Positions 1 through 8,234 of a DNA stretch of 64,000 bases are shown piece after piece. The notes beneath the pieces are model-generated. The model made no database searches and had not been told where the DNA came from. It saw only the letters and a list, made by a program, of their open reading frames with translations. Numbering within the stretch: the first letter of the stretch is position 1; every line of letters starts with the position of its first letter. The position numbers were made by a program, and so were the translations under genes. Origin of the DNA: Methylobacterium mesophilicum SR1.6/6 (GTDB taxonomy: Bacteria > Pseudomonadota > Alphaproteobacteria > Rhizobiales > Beijerinckiaceae); NCBI RefSeq assembly GCF_000364445.2, contig NZ_CP043538.1:3801447-3865446 (forward strand). Reading direction: 5' to 3'.

Positions 1-2331
1 CGCTTCACGGTCCTGATGTGCGCCCCGGCCTTCGATCCGGACGATCTGGAAGGCGCGCGCGTCAACCAGATCGTGGCGGCCGTGGAGCAGCGCGGCTTCG
101 AGGTGGTGCGCGCCCGGCGCGTCGAGGACGCGGCCATCGCGGTTCAGACCGACGCGGCGGTGGGCTGCCTCGTGGTCGACTGGGGCAAGCGCGGCCTCGA
201 CGGCAAGGCCGCCGCCCTCATCGACATGATGAGGAAGCGCGGCCTGGAGATGCCGATCGTCATCATGGTCCGCCGCAAGCGGCTGGAGGACATCCCGGTC
301 GAGCTGCTCGACTTCATCGACGGCTACATCTTCCTCGCCGAGGAGACGCCGGAATTCATCGCCCGCGGCCTCGTCAGCCGGGTCACGCAATATGCCGAGA
401 CGCTGAAGACCCCGTTCTTCGGCGCGCTGGTCGACTACGCCGAGAAGGGCAACCAGCTCTGGACCTGCCCGGGCCACAACGGCGGCATTTTCTACAACCG
501 CTCCCCGATCGGGCGGATCTTCGTGGAACACCTCGGCGAGGCCATCTTCCGCGACGACCTCGACAACTCGGTCCTCGATCTCGGCGACCTCTTGACCCAT
601 GAGGGCCCGGCCCTGAAGGCCCAGAAGGAGGCGGCCCGGATCTTCGGGGCGGAGAAGACCTATTTCGTCCTCAACGGCACCTCGGCCTCCAACAAGATCG
701 TCCTGTCCTCCCTGGTGGCGGAGGACGACCTCGTCCTGTTCGACCGCAACAACCACAAGGCGGCCCACCACGGCGCCCTGTTCCTCGGCGGCGGCATCCC
801 GATTTTTCTGGAAACCGATCGCAACGCCTACGGGCTGATCGGGCCGATCTTCCACGAGGCCCTCGACGAGACCCGGATCCGCGAGAAGATCCGCCGCAAC
901 CCGCTCGTGACCGACCCGGAGGCGTGGCGGCGGGAGCGGCCGTTCCGCGTCGCGGTGATCGAGCAGTGCACCTACGACGGCACGATCTACGACGCCCAGG
1001 AGATCCTGGAGAAGATCGGCCACCTCTGCGACTACATCCTGTTCGACGAGGCCTGGGCGGGCTTCATGAAGTTCCACCCGCTCTACGCCCGCCGCTTCGC
1101 CATGGGGCTGACCGGCCTCGACGAGACCTCGCCCGGCATCGTCGCCACGCAATCGACCCACAAGCAGCTCGCGAGCTTCTCCCAGGCCTCGCAGATCCAC
1201 ACCCGGGACGGGCACATCCGTGGCCAGACCCGGCGGGTCGAGCACAAGCGGCTCAACGAGAGCTTTCTGGTCCACGCCTCCACGTCACCCTTCTATCCCC
1301 TGTTCGCCTCCCTCGACGTCGGCGCCCAGATGATGAAGGGGCGCTCGGGCATGATCCTGTGGGACGACACGATCCGGCTCGGGATCGAGTGGCGCAAGAA
1401 GGTCCGGGCGATCCGGCGGGAATTCGAGGAGAACGAGCGCGACCCCGCCCGGCGCTGGTTCTTCGACCCCTTCGTGCCGGACGTGACCCGGAACGCCGAC
1501 GGGGCCGAGGTGCCCTGGGAGAGCGTGCCGACCGACGAACTCGCCGCCACGCCCCGCCACTGGGAGCTGAAGCCCGGCGCGCGCTGGCACGGCTTCACCC
1601 ACGTGGCGCCGGGCTACGCCATCACCGACCCGAACAAGCTCACGGTGCTGACCCCGGGCTTCGACCGGAAGACCGGCGCCTACGCGCAGCACGGCGTGCC
1701 GGCGCCGATCGTGGCGCAATACCTGCGTGAGAACCGGATCGTCGCCGAGAAGAACGACCTGAACTCGCTGCTCTTCCTGCTGACCCCGGGAGTCGAATCC
1801 TCCAAGGCCGGCACGCTGATCTCGGGCCTCGTCGCCTTCAAGCGGCTCCACGACGACAACGTCCCGCTGGAGGAGGCCATGCCGGAATTCGTCAATCGCC
1901 GGCCGAACCGCTATCGCGGCGTGCGCCTGCGCGACCTCTGCGGCGAGTTCCACGCCTTCCACCGGGAGGCCGGCACCTCGGCGCTGCAGCGGCGCCAGTT
2001 CGCCCCGGAGCATCTGCCCGAGATGGTGATGCCGCCCAAGAAGGCCGCCCAGATGCTGACCCGCAACAAGGTCGACTACGTGCCGATCGCCGAGGCCGAG
2101 GGGCGGATCGCCACCACGCTGATGCTGGTCTATCCCCCGGGCATCGGCACGGTGCTGCCGGGCGAGCGGCTCGACGAGCGGGCCAAGCCCATGCTCGACT
2201 ATTTCAAGATGTTCGAGGCCTCGGCCAACCTGTTCCCGGGCTTCGAGGCCGAGATCCAGGGCGTCTACCGCGAGGTGGAGCCGGACGGGCGGATCCGCTT
2301 CCACACCTACGTGGTGCGCGAGGGGGCCTGA
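1..2331 (+). CDS. Orn/Lys/Arg decarboxylase, PLP-dependent (5' end outside window)
   Basis: Fold-type I basic amino-acid decarboxylase, which converts ornithine, lysine or arginine to the polyamine or diamine plus CO2. From the first ATG at 16 there are 771 residues, but the frame is open to base 1 and the preceding codons (RFTVL) read like the first strand of the N-terminal receiver-like wing domain, so the true start lies upstream. The PLP lysine is Lys383 (numbered from ATG 16) in STHKQLASFSQAS, and DEAWAGF holds the cofactor-binding Asp. The length fits the long E. coli LdcC/SpeF-type enzymes. Its stop overlaps the next gene's start by one base (TGATG), so the two are probably co-translated. 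Substrate cannot be told from sequence alone. Confidence 0.93.
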   Translation, partial: RFTVLMCAPAFDPDDLEGARVNQIVAAVEQRGFEVVRARRVEDAAIAVQTDAAVGCLVVDWGKRGLDGKAAALIDMMRKRGLEMPIVIMVRRKRLEDIPVELLDFIDGYIFLAEETPEFIARGLVSRVTQYAETLKTPFFGALVDYAEKGNQLWTCPGHNGGIFYNRSPIGRIFVEHLGEAIFRDDLDNSVLDLGDLLTHEGPALKAQKEAARIFGAEKTYFVLNGTSASNKIVLSSLVAEDDLVLFDRNNHKAAHHGALFLGGGIPIFLETDRNAYGLIGPIFHEALDETRIREKIRRNPLVTDPEAWRRERPFRVAVIEQCTYDGTIYDAQEILEKIGHLCDYILFDEAWAGFMKFHPLYARRFAMGLTGLDETSPGIVATQSTHKQLASFSQASQIHTRDGHIRGQTRRVEHKRLNESFLVHASTSPFYPLFASLDVGAQMMKGRSGMILWDDTIRLGIEWRKKVRAIRREFEENERDPARRWFFDPFVPDVTRNADGAEVPWESVPTDELAATPRHWELKPGARWHGFTHVAPGYAITDPNKLTVLTPGFDRKTGAYAQHGVPAPIVAQYLRENRIVAEKNDLNSLLFLLTPGVESSKAGTLISGLVAFKRLHDDNVPLEEAMPEFVNRRPNRYRGVRLRDLCGEFHAFHREAGTSALQRRQFAPEHLPEMVMPPKKAAQMLTRNKVDYVPIAEAEGRIATTLMLVYPPGIGTVLPGERLDERAKPMLDYFKMFEASANLFPGFEAEIQGVYREVEPDGRIRFHTYVVREGA

Positions 2332-2909
2332 TGGGGATCGCGGTCGAGACCCCCGGCCCCGTCGCGGCCCGGCCGTCCCCCGACATCGTCATCCGCGCCT
2401 CCTCGGACGCCGACGTCGAGGCGATGGTGGCGATCTACGAGCACCATATCGGCAAGGGCGTGGGCGATGTCGGCGCCTTCGAGGAGGGCCGCCTGCTCCC
2501 CGACGACCTGAAGCGGCGGCGCAAGTCGATGCGCAAGAAGCGCCTGCCGCACCTCGTGGCGGACCGCGCCGGGGCGGTGGCGGGCTACGCCTACGCGGTG
2601 CCGTTCCGGAAGCGCCCGGCCTATCGCTACACGCTCAAGCACTCGATCTACGTCCATCCCGACCACCTGCATGCCGGGATCGGAAGGCGGCTGCTGCCGG
2701 CCCTGATCGAGGCCTGCGCGGCCGGCGGCTACCGGCAGATCATCGGCTACATCGACGCCGAGAACGAGGCCTCGCTGCGCCTCCACGAGGCCTGCGGGTT
2801 CGAGCGGGTCGGCTTCCTGAAGGCGGTGGCGTTCAAGTACGGCCACTGGGCGGACAGCGTGATGGTCCAGCGGGCGCTGGGCACCGGATCGGAGGACCGG
2901 CCGGGATAG
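2331..2909 (+). CDS. GNAT N-acetyltransferase, phosphinothricin acetyltransferase-like
   Basis: 192-residue acetyl-CoA-dependent N-acetyltransferase of the Pat/Bar-like branch of GNAT. The acetyl-CoA-binding loop is HAGIGRRLL near residue 110, followed by the family-typical YIDAENEASLRLHEACGF segment. The start ATG shares its A with the stop codon of the upstream decarboxylase. A plausible but unproven role is acetylation of an amine made by that decarboxylase. The first 20 residues are low-complexity and probably disordered. Confidence 0.88.
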   Translation: MGIAVETPGPVAARPSPDIVIRASSDADVEAMVAIYEHHIGKGVGDVGAFEEGRLLPDDLKRRRKSMRKKRLPHLVADRAGAVAGYAYAVPFRKRPAYRYTLKHSIYVHPDHLHAGIGRRLLPALIEACAAGGYRQIIGYIDAENEASLRLHEACGFERVGFLKAVAFKYGHWADSVMVQRALGTGSEDRPG

Positions 2910-2980
2910 GGTGCGGCGCAGGATGCGCGATCGGGCGGCTCCGACAGGCCGTTCGATCGGGCTTGTCCAACCCGCGACCG

Positions 2981-3085
2981 CATCCTGAGGTGCTGCGCAG
3001 CAGCCTCGAAGGAGGGCTCCCGCCGGCCGCGCGACCTCTGGAGGGCTCCTTCGAGGCCTTCGCTCCGCTCCGGCATTTCAGGATG
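2981..3085. repeat. Dispersed intergenic palindrome, family A
   Basis: Imperfect inverted repeat. The left arm (about 2981-3020) begins CATCCTGAGGTGC and includes CCTCGAAGGAGGGCTCC. The right arm (about 3040-3085) mirrors it with GGAGGGCTCCTTCGAGG and ends TTTCAGGATG. It lies between the convergent acetyltransferase and YceI genes, where it could act as a two-way terminator. A partial relative (GTCATCCTGAGAGGCCTGG) occurs near 37497. Confidence 0.7.
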
Positions 3086-3164
3086 AGGGAGAGGCTTGGA
3101 TTCCCGTCGCTTGACGGGCGTGGGATCGAACAGGCTTCGTCCCGTCCGCGATCACGGCCCGCCC

Positions 3165-3785
3165 TCACTCCTGCTTCTCGAACGCCCCCGCGATGGTGAG
3201 GTGCAGCTCGTCGCCGATCAGCGGTACGTAGGTCTTCACGCCGAATTCCGAGCGCTTGAGCGTGCCGGTGGCCTCGAAGCCGACCGTGACCTTCTTGTTG
3301 AGCGGATTCACCCCGGCCCCCATCAGGGTGACGTCCAGCGTCACCGGCTTGGTCACGCCGTGGAGCGTCAGGTCGCCGGTCACCTTCGCGCGGTCCTTGC
3401 CCTCGGGCGTGATCTTGGTGGACACGAAGGTCATGGCGGGGAACTTGGCGGCGTCGAGCCACTGGTCGCCCTTGAGCTCGTCGGTGAGCTTGGCGCTGGT
3501 GGTCGCCACCGAGGCCACCGGGATCCTGACCGACAGCTTGGCGGCCGCCGGGTTCTTCGGCTGCAGCTCCAATGTGCCGGACACGTCCGAGAAGCCGCCC
3601 GCGTAGTTCGAGAAGCCCATATGGGAGACCCGCCAGCCGACCTGGGTGTGGTTGGGGTCGACCGCGTAGGTGCCGGCCTGGATCTGCGCCGGGTCGCGGG
3701 TCGGGGGGGTCTGGGCGAGGACCGGAGTGACCGCCGGGGTGGCGATCAGCAGGGCCAGAAGGCCGGAGGCGAGAATCGACTTCAC
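3165..3785 (-). CDS. YceI family periplasmic lipid-binding-like protein
   Basis: 206-residue secreted protein of the YceI lipocalin-like family, whose members bind isoprenoid lipids in the periplasm; the physiological role is usually unknown. Residues 1-24 are a signal peptide with a likely cut after VLAQ. Family hallmarks seen are YAVDPNHTQVGWRVSHMGFS, the WLDAAKFPAMTFVS segment and GDLTLHGVTKPVTL. It is divergent from a LysR regulator with about 100 bases between them, so the regulator may control it. Confidence 0.93.
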   Translation of the reverse strand: MKSILASGLLALLIATPAVTPVLAQTPPTRDPAQIQAGTYAVDPNHTQVGWRVSHMGFSNYAGGFSDVSGTLELQPKNPAAAKLSVRIPVASVATTSAKLTDELKGDQWLDAAKFPAMTFVSTKITPEGKDRAKVTGDLTLHGVTKPVTLDVTLMGAGVNPLNKKVTVGFEATGTLKRSEFGVKTYVPLIGDELHLTIAGAFEKQE

Positions 3786-3888
3786 GGGTGTCTCCTACAC
3801 GCGGCCGACGGTCGAGCGCGCTTCGACGCGCCGCGGCAGCCCTCTAGCCCCGTTCACCGCCCCGGTTGAGCCTGTTATCCGGAACCCC

Positions 3889-4845
3889 ATGGTTGCGAGA
3901 ACGGAAACCTTCCAGGGCGGCCTCGACGACGTGCGGGCCTTCTGCGCGGTGGTCGACCTCGGCACGGTGACGGCCGCCGCCGCCAGCCTGCGGGAGACCA
4001 AGGGCAGCGTCAGCCGGCGGATCTCCCGTCTGGAGCGGGCGCTGGGCGCCCGGCTGATGGCGCGGACCTCCCGGGCGGTCTCGCCTACCGCCGAGGGCCT
4101 CGCCTTCTACGCCAAGGCCCAGGAAAGCCTGACGCTCCTCGACGAGGCCGCCGAGACCGCCCGCGACGCCCGCACGGTACCGGCCGGCCACCTGCGGATC
4201 ACGACGTCCATCGATTTCGGCATCGAGGTGATGCCCGAGATCGTCGCGAGCTTCCGGACGGCCTATCCGCAGATCACCGTGGAGATGCTGAACACCGACG
4301 CGCGCCTCGACCTCGCGGCCAACCGAATCGACCTCGCCCTGCGGCTCGGCGGTGCGGAGGAGACCGGCTACCGCGCGATGGTCCTGGCGACCCTGGCGGT
4401 GGGCCTCTACGCCGCCCCCGCCTACCTGCTGCGCCACCCGGCGCCGACGCGCCTCGCGGATCTGGGCGAGCACGACCTGATCCTCGCCCGCGAGCGCTTC
4501 GGCGCCGCGCCGCTCGCCCTCACCGACGGCCAGGGCCGCACCGAGAAGCTGGCCCTCAGCCCCGCGATCCGGGTCAGCGACTTCGCCACCGCGCATCGGC
4601 TGACCCTGGCGGGCGCCGGGATCGGCCATCTCCCCGGCCTCGTCGCCGCCCGCGCGGTGGCGTCCGGGCAGATCGTGCGCGTGCTCGCCCCCTGGGCGAC
4701 CCGCGGCGCGCGCCTGCGCGCCGTCACCCTGGCGGGGCGCGAGCTGCCGGCCCGGGTTCACGTCTTCCGGGAGCATGTCCGCGGCGCGCTGGCGACGCGG
4801 GACGGCTCGCAAGAGTCCGGCGATTATAGCTACGAATACAGTTAA
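3889..4845 (+). CDS. LysR family transcriptional regulator
   Basis: 318-residue LysR-type regulator with an N-terminal winged helix-turn-helix (about residues 10-67, containing GTVTAAAASLRETKGSVSRR) and a C-terminal periplasmic-binding-protein-like effector domain (about 95-300). ATG 3889 is chosen over upstream starts because it gives a normal distance to the helix-turn-helix; the frame is open to 3670 but that stretch runs over the YceI promoter. The C-terminus (SQESGDYSYEYS) is unusually acidic and tyrosine-rich. Divergent orientation to yceI makes that gene the best target guess. Confidence 0.9.
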   Translation: MVARTETFQGGLDDVRAFCAVVDLGTVTAAAASLRETKGSVSRRISRLERALGARLMARTSRAVSPTAEGLAFYAKAQESLTLLDEAAETARDARTVPAGHLRITTSIDFGIEVMPEIVASFRTAYPQITVEMLNTDARLDLAANRIDLALRLGGAEETGYRAMVLATLAVGLYAAPAYLLRHPAPTRLADLGEHDLILARERFGAAPLALTDGQGRTEKLALSPAIRVSDFATAHRLTLAGAGIGHLPGLVAARAVASGQIVRVLAPWATRGARLRAVTLAGRELPARVHVFREHVRGALATRDGSQESGDYSYEYS

Positions 4846-5019
4846 ACTGGCTGTAGACCCGATATTAACACCGTACAGAGACGCATCCGATAAAATTTTA
4901 TCGATCGATGTATCGGGGTTTTGAGGGCCGGCCCGCAGGATGTGGTGCAGCGGCGCCCCGGGCCGCCCGGCGGCGGTTCACGGCCCCGGAACGCTTCAGA
5001 TCTCGCGCGGACGCCCGAC

Positions 5020-5382
5020 ATGCCCCCTCGCAGCAGGTGCCTGCACACCCTCTTGGTCGTCGGGACGCTCGCCCTGGCCGGTTCGGGCCTCGTGGCTGAG
5101 ACGGCCTGGGCGACGCTGTCGAGCGCGGCCCGGATCGTGCTGCAGAAGGGGCGTCACTACATGCCGACCGATCTGTACCTGCGCCGCGGCGACACGATCA
5201 CGCTGCGCAACGGCGACGAGAGCTTGACGCATCACGCCTTCATCGAGGCGGACCGGTTCACCTTCGATGCCGGGGACCAGGAACCCGGCACCGAGACGCG
5301 CCTGACGCTGGCCGAGCCGGGGGATTTCACGATCCAGTGCGGCATCCACCCGAAGATGAAGCTGACCATCCACGTCCAGTAG
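5020..5382 (+). CDS. Secreted cupredoxin-like copper protein
   Basis: 120-residue single-domain cupredoxin, a small periplasmic electron carrier. A signal peptide covers about residues 1-30 (ending AETAWA). Type I copper ligands are visible: His71 or His72 in THHAF, then Cys107, His110 and Met113 in QCGIHPKM, the C-x2-H-x2-M pattern of plastocyanin/amicyanin-type proteins. The frame extends upstream to 4921 but ATG 5020 starts the signal peptide. The 170 bases upstream are AT-rich for this genome and likely hold the promoter. No partner dehydrogenase is adjacent. Confidence 0.87.
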   Translation: MPPRSRCLHTLLVVGTLALAGSGLVAETAWATLSSAARIVLQKGRHYMPTDLYLRRGDTITLRNGDESLTHHAFIEADRFTFDAGDQEPGTETRLTLAEPGDFTIQCGIHPKMKLTIHVQ

Positions 5383-5402
5383 GCCCGGCGCCGGGCCCGG
5401 AC

Positions 5403-5951
5403 TCAGCTGTCACGGCCGAGGCCGAGGCCGCGGAGGATGTCGCCGATCGGGTCGATCCGCGAGGCGGCGGCGGGGGCGGGGGCGGCCTGCACGGCTTGGG
5501 GAGCCGCGGGGGCGGCGGTCCGGTCGACGGCCGCCGTGCGGGCGAGCGCGGCGTGGCGGAGGCGGGCGCTCCGGTGCGCGGCGCGCTCGTTGCCCTTGGG
5601 CCGGCGCGCCACCACGGCCTTGCGGAGCGGCTCGGACGAACCCGCCATCTCGGCCGGGAGCGGTGACGCGAGCGGCGGCATCACGGCCGCCTGCTGCGGG
5701 GCGGGGACCGCGGACGGGAGCGGGTTTGCCGGGACGACGCTGCGCAGATCCGTCCGGATCGCGCCCGTGGTCTCGGGAGCGGCCAGCCGGGCCGGCGGGT
5801 CCGTCCACGCGGCCGGCTGCACCACCGCCGCGACCGGACGAGGCGGAGTCGTCAGCACGTCGCGATTGGACGGATGCAGACTATGCGCGGCCACGGCCAG
5901 GCCGAATACGGCAATGGCGGTGGTTGCGAGTGTGGACCGGAAGTGTTCCAT
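5403..5951 (-). CDS. Hypothetical exported Pro/Ala-rich protein
   Basis: 182 residues from ATG 5951: a hydrophobic N-terminal helix (about residues 8-24) that is a signal anchor or signal peptide, then a long Pro/Ala/Arg-rich tail without recognisable domain, ending IGDILRGLGLGRDS. The frame continues to 6059 but the earlier residues do not look like protein. A perfect GGAAC-N16-CGTT sigma-EcfG-type promoter lies just upstream (5960-5984 on the minus strand); its predicted start site would fall only 2-4 bases before ATG 5951, giving an almost leaderless message. Function unknown. Confidence 0.65.
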   Translation of the reverse strand: MEHFRSTLATTAIAVFGLAVAAHSLHPSNRDVLTTPPRPVAAVVQPAAWTDPPARLAAPETTGAIRTDLRSVVPANPLPSAVPAPQQAAVMPPLASPLPAEMAGSSEPLRKAVVARRPKGNERAAHRSARLRHAALARTAAVDRTAAPAAPQAVQAAPAPAAASRIDPIGDILRGLGLGRDS

Positions 5952-5959
5952 GACGAAAG

Positions 5960-5984
5960 AACGAACGGCCAAGCTCCCGGTTCC
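5960..5984 (-). promoter_or_regulatory. Candidate sigma-EcfG promoter (GGAAC-N16-CGTT)
   Basis: Minus strand: GGAAC at 5984-5980, a 16-base spacer, CGTT at 5963-5960. This is an exact match to the alphaproteobacterial general-stress sigma factor consensus. It points at the exported protein gene starting at 5951. About half a chance match is expected in a window this size, so the intergenic position is the main support. Confidence 0.5.
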
Positions 5985-6047
5985 GCTTGACTGGTCGCTC
6001 GTCAGCCCTTCGCACACGCAACAGCCTGAGGCTGAGCGGCGGGAAAG

Positions 6048-6075
6048 AAAAAAGGCCACTCCCGAAGGAGCGGCC
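6048..6075 (-). terminator. Rho-independent terminator of small RNA copy 1
   Basis: On the minus strand GGCCGCTCC, a TTCG tetraloop and GGAGTGGCC form a 9-bp stem (one G-U pair) followed by six T residues. This is the clearest intrinsic terminator in the window. Confidence 0.85.
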
Positions 6076-6142
6076 CGAAGTCTAGGGAGGAAACGCCCAA
6101 GAAGGGCAGCGAGACCGCGACGCCATCGCGATCTCGCACTGC
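6048..6142 (-). ncRNA. Candidate small RNA, copy 1 (possible alpha-r8/suhB-like family)
   Basis: About 95 nt on the minus strand: a 5' hairpin (6137-6109), a core reading TTTCCTCCCTAGACTTCGG, and a strong terminator hairpin. A homologous element lies at 18408-18504. The 5' stem is GCGAGA/TCTCGC here but GCAGCAC/GTGCTGC in copy 2, while the inner loop region (GGCGTCGC) and core are kept, so the outer stem covaries. The single-stranded CCTCCC is complementary to Shine-Dalgarno sequences, as in several alphaproteobacterial trans-acting RNAs. Family assignment from memory of the UUUCCUCCCU motif is tentative. A weak TTGCAT / TATCTG promoter pair lies upstream. Confidence 0.65.
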
Positions 6143-6252
6143 ACAGATAGGATACTGCACTGCGGCATGCAACGGCCCGCAGGGCGTGAAGGTATGCATA
6201 TGCGCGGTGGGCTGACCGTCAGGGCATTCACAGAGGTCATGGCCGAGCCTGC

Positions 6253-6459
6253 CTAGGGAGAACCCGCCGTTCCGTCATGCCCGATCAGCCGCTCGACCTC
6301 GGCGAGGGCGACGGCGCGCGCGGCCCGCTCCGAGGCGTGCGGACGGTACGATCCCCGGACCAGCTTGCCGCGGTCGCGGATCGCCCAGGTGAATCGACCG
6401 GGATCGTGCCGGCTCGGCCTGACCTCGACCGTGTAGAGATGCCCGCCATTCGCACCCAT
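6253..6459 (-). CDS. Small conserved hypothetical protein
   Basis: 68 residues from ATG 6459. The sequence (GHLYTVEVRPSRHDPGRFTWAIRDRGKLVRGSYRPHASE in two overlapping halves) resembles a small basic protein type common in Methylobacterium, with an FTWAIRD-KLV core and an Ala/Glu-rich C-terminal helix. The frame is open to 6702 but the upstream part overlaps the neighbouring methyltransferase-like gene out of frame and is not protein-like. Function unknown. Confidence 0.6.
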   Translation of the reverse strand: MGANGGHLYTVEVRPSRHDPGRFTWAIRDRGKLVRGSYRPHASERAARAVALAEVERLIGHDGTAGSP

Positions 6460-6520
6460 GAGTAGAATGTGCGGGACATCGCGGTGTCGGGATAGGGGGT
6501 GCGACCGTGAGCGGCAGACG

Positions 6521-7249
6521 TTACCGGGCCGGCCGTAGCCGGCCGGTGTCGGTCCGGAGCGCCTCATCCGGGGCCGCGCTCCGGGTCGCGAGCCAGACCA
6601 CGTGCTTGGGACCGCTGCCCCGGCCGCTCGCGTGGACGCGCCGCTCGTCCACCACGAAGCCGGAGCGTTGCAGGCGGCCCTTGAACTTGCGGTCGGGCGC
6701 ACCCGACCAGACGCCGAGGATTCCCCCCGGCCGCAGCGCCCAGCGGGCCCGCTTGAGGCCCCAGTTGTCGTAGAGCCGATCGTTCGCCCGGCGCATCAGG
6801 CCCTCGGGGCCGTTGTCGACGTCGAGCAGGATCGCGTCGTAGCGCTCGGGGCCGGCCTGGATCAGGCGGTTCACGTCGGCCTCCTGCAGGTCGACGCGCG
6901 GATCGTCGAGGCAGCCGGCGAAGACGTGGGCCAGGGGCCCCCGCGCCCAGGCGATCACGGACGGGACCAGCTCGGCCACCACCACGTGCGCCTCCGGCCC
7001 GAGGCCCGCGAGGGCGGCCCGCAGGGTGAAGCCCATGCCGAGCCCGCCGATCAGGATCCGCGGCCGGGACCGGTCCCTCAGGCGGTCGCAGGTCAGCGCC
7101 GCGAGCGCCACCTCGGAGCCGCTGCGGCGGTTGTTCATCAGCTCGATCGTGTCGGCCAGGATCGCGAACTCGTCGCCCCGCCGCATCAGGCGCAGGTCGG
7201 TGCCGCCACCGGGAACGGTGCCGGTGTCGAGATGAACCCAGGGTATCAC
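6521..7249 (-). CDS. Spermidine synthase-like methyltransferase-fold protein
   Basis: 242 residues from GTG 7249, chosen because GAGGA sits 8 bases upstream and the protein then begins IPWVHLDTGTVPGGG, usual for this group. The S-adenosylmethionine-type Rossmann fold is seen in RILIGGLGMGFTLRAAL (motif I) and in YDAILLDVDNGPEGL, where spermidine synthases have their catalytic Asp region. Relatives are annotated as spermidine synthase-like or spermine/spermidine synthase domain proteins; true aminopropyl transfer is not established. Alternative GTG starts lie at 7264 and upstream. Confidence 0.85.
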   Translation of the reverse strand: MIPWVHLDTGTVPGGGTDLRLMRRGDEFAILADTIELMNNRRSGSEVALAALTCDRLRDRSRPRILIGGLGMGFTLRAALAGLGPEAHVVVAELVPSVIAWARGPLAHVFAGCLDDPRVDLQEADVNRLIQAGPERYDAILLDVDNGPEGLMRRANDRLYDNWGLKRARWALRPGGILGVWSGAPDRKFKGRLQRSGFVVDERRVHASGRGSGPKHVVWLATRSAAPDEALRTDTGRLRPAR

Positions 7250-7399
7250 GGACGGCGTCCTCACATGTGAGCGAAACTTGGCGGCGCGGCAGATCGCGGC
7301 GGGAGCGTGGCGGCTCCGGGTGCGGCTTGTGCGCGCCGCGCAACCCTCCGCCCGGTGCCGCACCTTGCCGCGATCGATTCCGGCGGCGTATCAGCACCT

Positions 7400-7651
7400 A
7401 TGGCCAAGCGCATCAAGTCGAGACCGCAGGAGCGGGGCTTTGTTCTGTTCGATATCGTCTACACGGACGGTTCCCGAGCCTCGAACCGGCGTGTGCCGGT
7501 GGAGCTCCTCGGCGGCCTGGACGGCGACGAGCCGGCCCGGCAGCTCATCGCCGAGCAGGAGGAGGAGATCGCCCTCAAGGCCGGACGGCCGGGCCGCGAG
7601 ATCCAGAGCCTGACGCGCTCGCCGATCGTCAAGCCGAAGCCGGTGGACTGA
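7400..7651 (+). CDS. Conserved hypothetical protein
   Basis: 83 residues from ATG 7400. Begins MAKRIKSRPQERGFVLFDIVY, then a predicted beta hairpin (YTDGSRASNRRVPVELL), an acidic helix (IAEQEEEIALKAG) and a basic tail. No domain recognised. The start is favoured because the residues before it read like a shadow of non-coding DNA. Single-gene unit facing away from the divergent methyltransferase-like gene. Confidence 0.65.
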   Translation: MAKRIKSRPQERGFVLFDIVYTDGSRASNRRVPVELLGGLDGDEPARQLIAEQEEEIALKAGRPGREIQSLTRSPIVKPKPVD

Positions 7652-7711
7652 CGCCGTCCCGGGCGCCCGGCGGCCTCGCCCTCTCCGGAAGCGCGACCCG
7701 GGTCGGCCGGG

Positions 7712-8167
7712 TCACGTCGCCTCGGCGATGCGGCGGGCGACCTCGTCCCGCAGCGCCTCGTTCATCGCGGCGCACCTCCCCTGCACGCGGTTCCGCAGCC
7801 ACGGGAACAGAGCCGGCGCGAGCAGGCCCGCGAAGGTCCCCGCCTGGACCACGCTGACGCCCTGCCGGGTCTCGATGATCCGGACGTCGTGACAGCCTGT
7901 GAGCAGGTGCGGCCGCGCGAAGCCGACGCGCCAGGTCAGCCGCCGGCCGGGCTCCCAGCAGATCACCTGCGCCCGCAGCGTCAGGGCGGCGCGCCCGTTC
8001 AAGGTCAGCTCCAGGCGCCAGCGCCCTCCCCGGCGCTGCGGCCCCTCCGCCTTGCGGATGACCGGGTTCCACGCGGAATAGGCATCCAGGTCCGTCAGGA
8101 CGGACCAGACCGTCCCGGCCCGCGCCGGAATCGCGATCTCGGCGCTGCTGACCCGGCCGACCGTCAT
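7712..8167 (-). CDS. SRPBCC family (polyketide cyclase/START-like) protein
   Basis: 151-residue helix-grip protein of the SRPBCC superfamily, which encloses hydrophobic ligands. Visible hallmarks are IAIPARAGTVWSVLTDLDAYSAWNPVI at the N-terminus (conserved W-N-P) and the C-terminal long helix starting near FPWLRNRVQ. Ligand and process cannot be told. It stands alone between convergent and divergent neighbours. Confidence 0.83.
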   Translation of the reverse strand: MTVGRVSSAEIAIPARAGTVWSVLTDLDAYSAWNPVIRKAEGPQRRGGRWRLELTLNGRAALTLRAQVICWEPGRRLTWRVGFARPHLLTGCHDVRIIETRQGVSVVQAGTFAGLLAPALFPWLRNRVQGRCAAMNEALRDEVARRIAEAT

Positions 8168-8234
8168 GTCTCCCTCCCGGACAAGTGCCCCCGTCGCGCG
8201 GCGCGCGGCTGATGCGTGCCGCCGGAGCGTGCCG

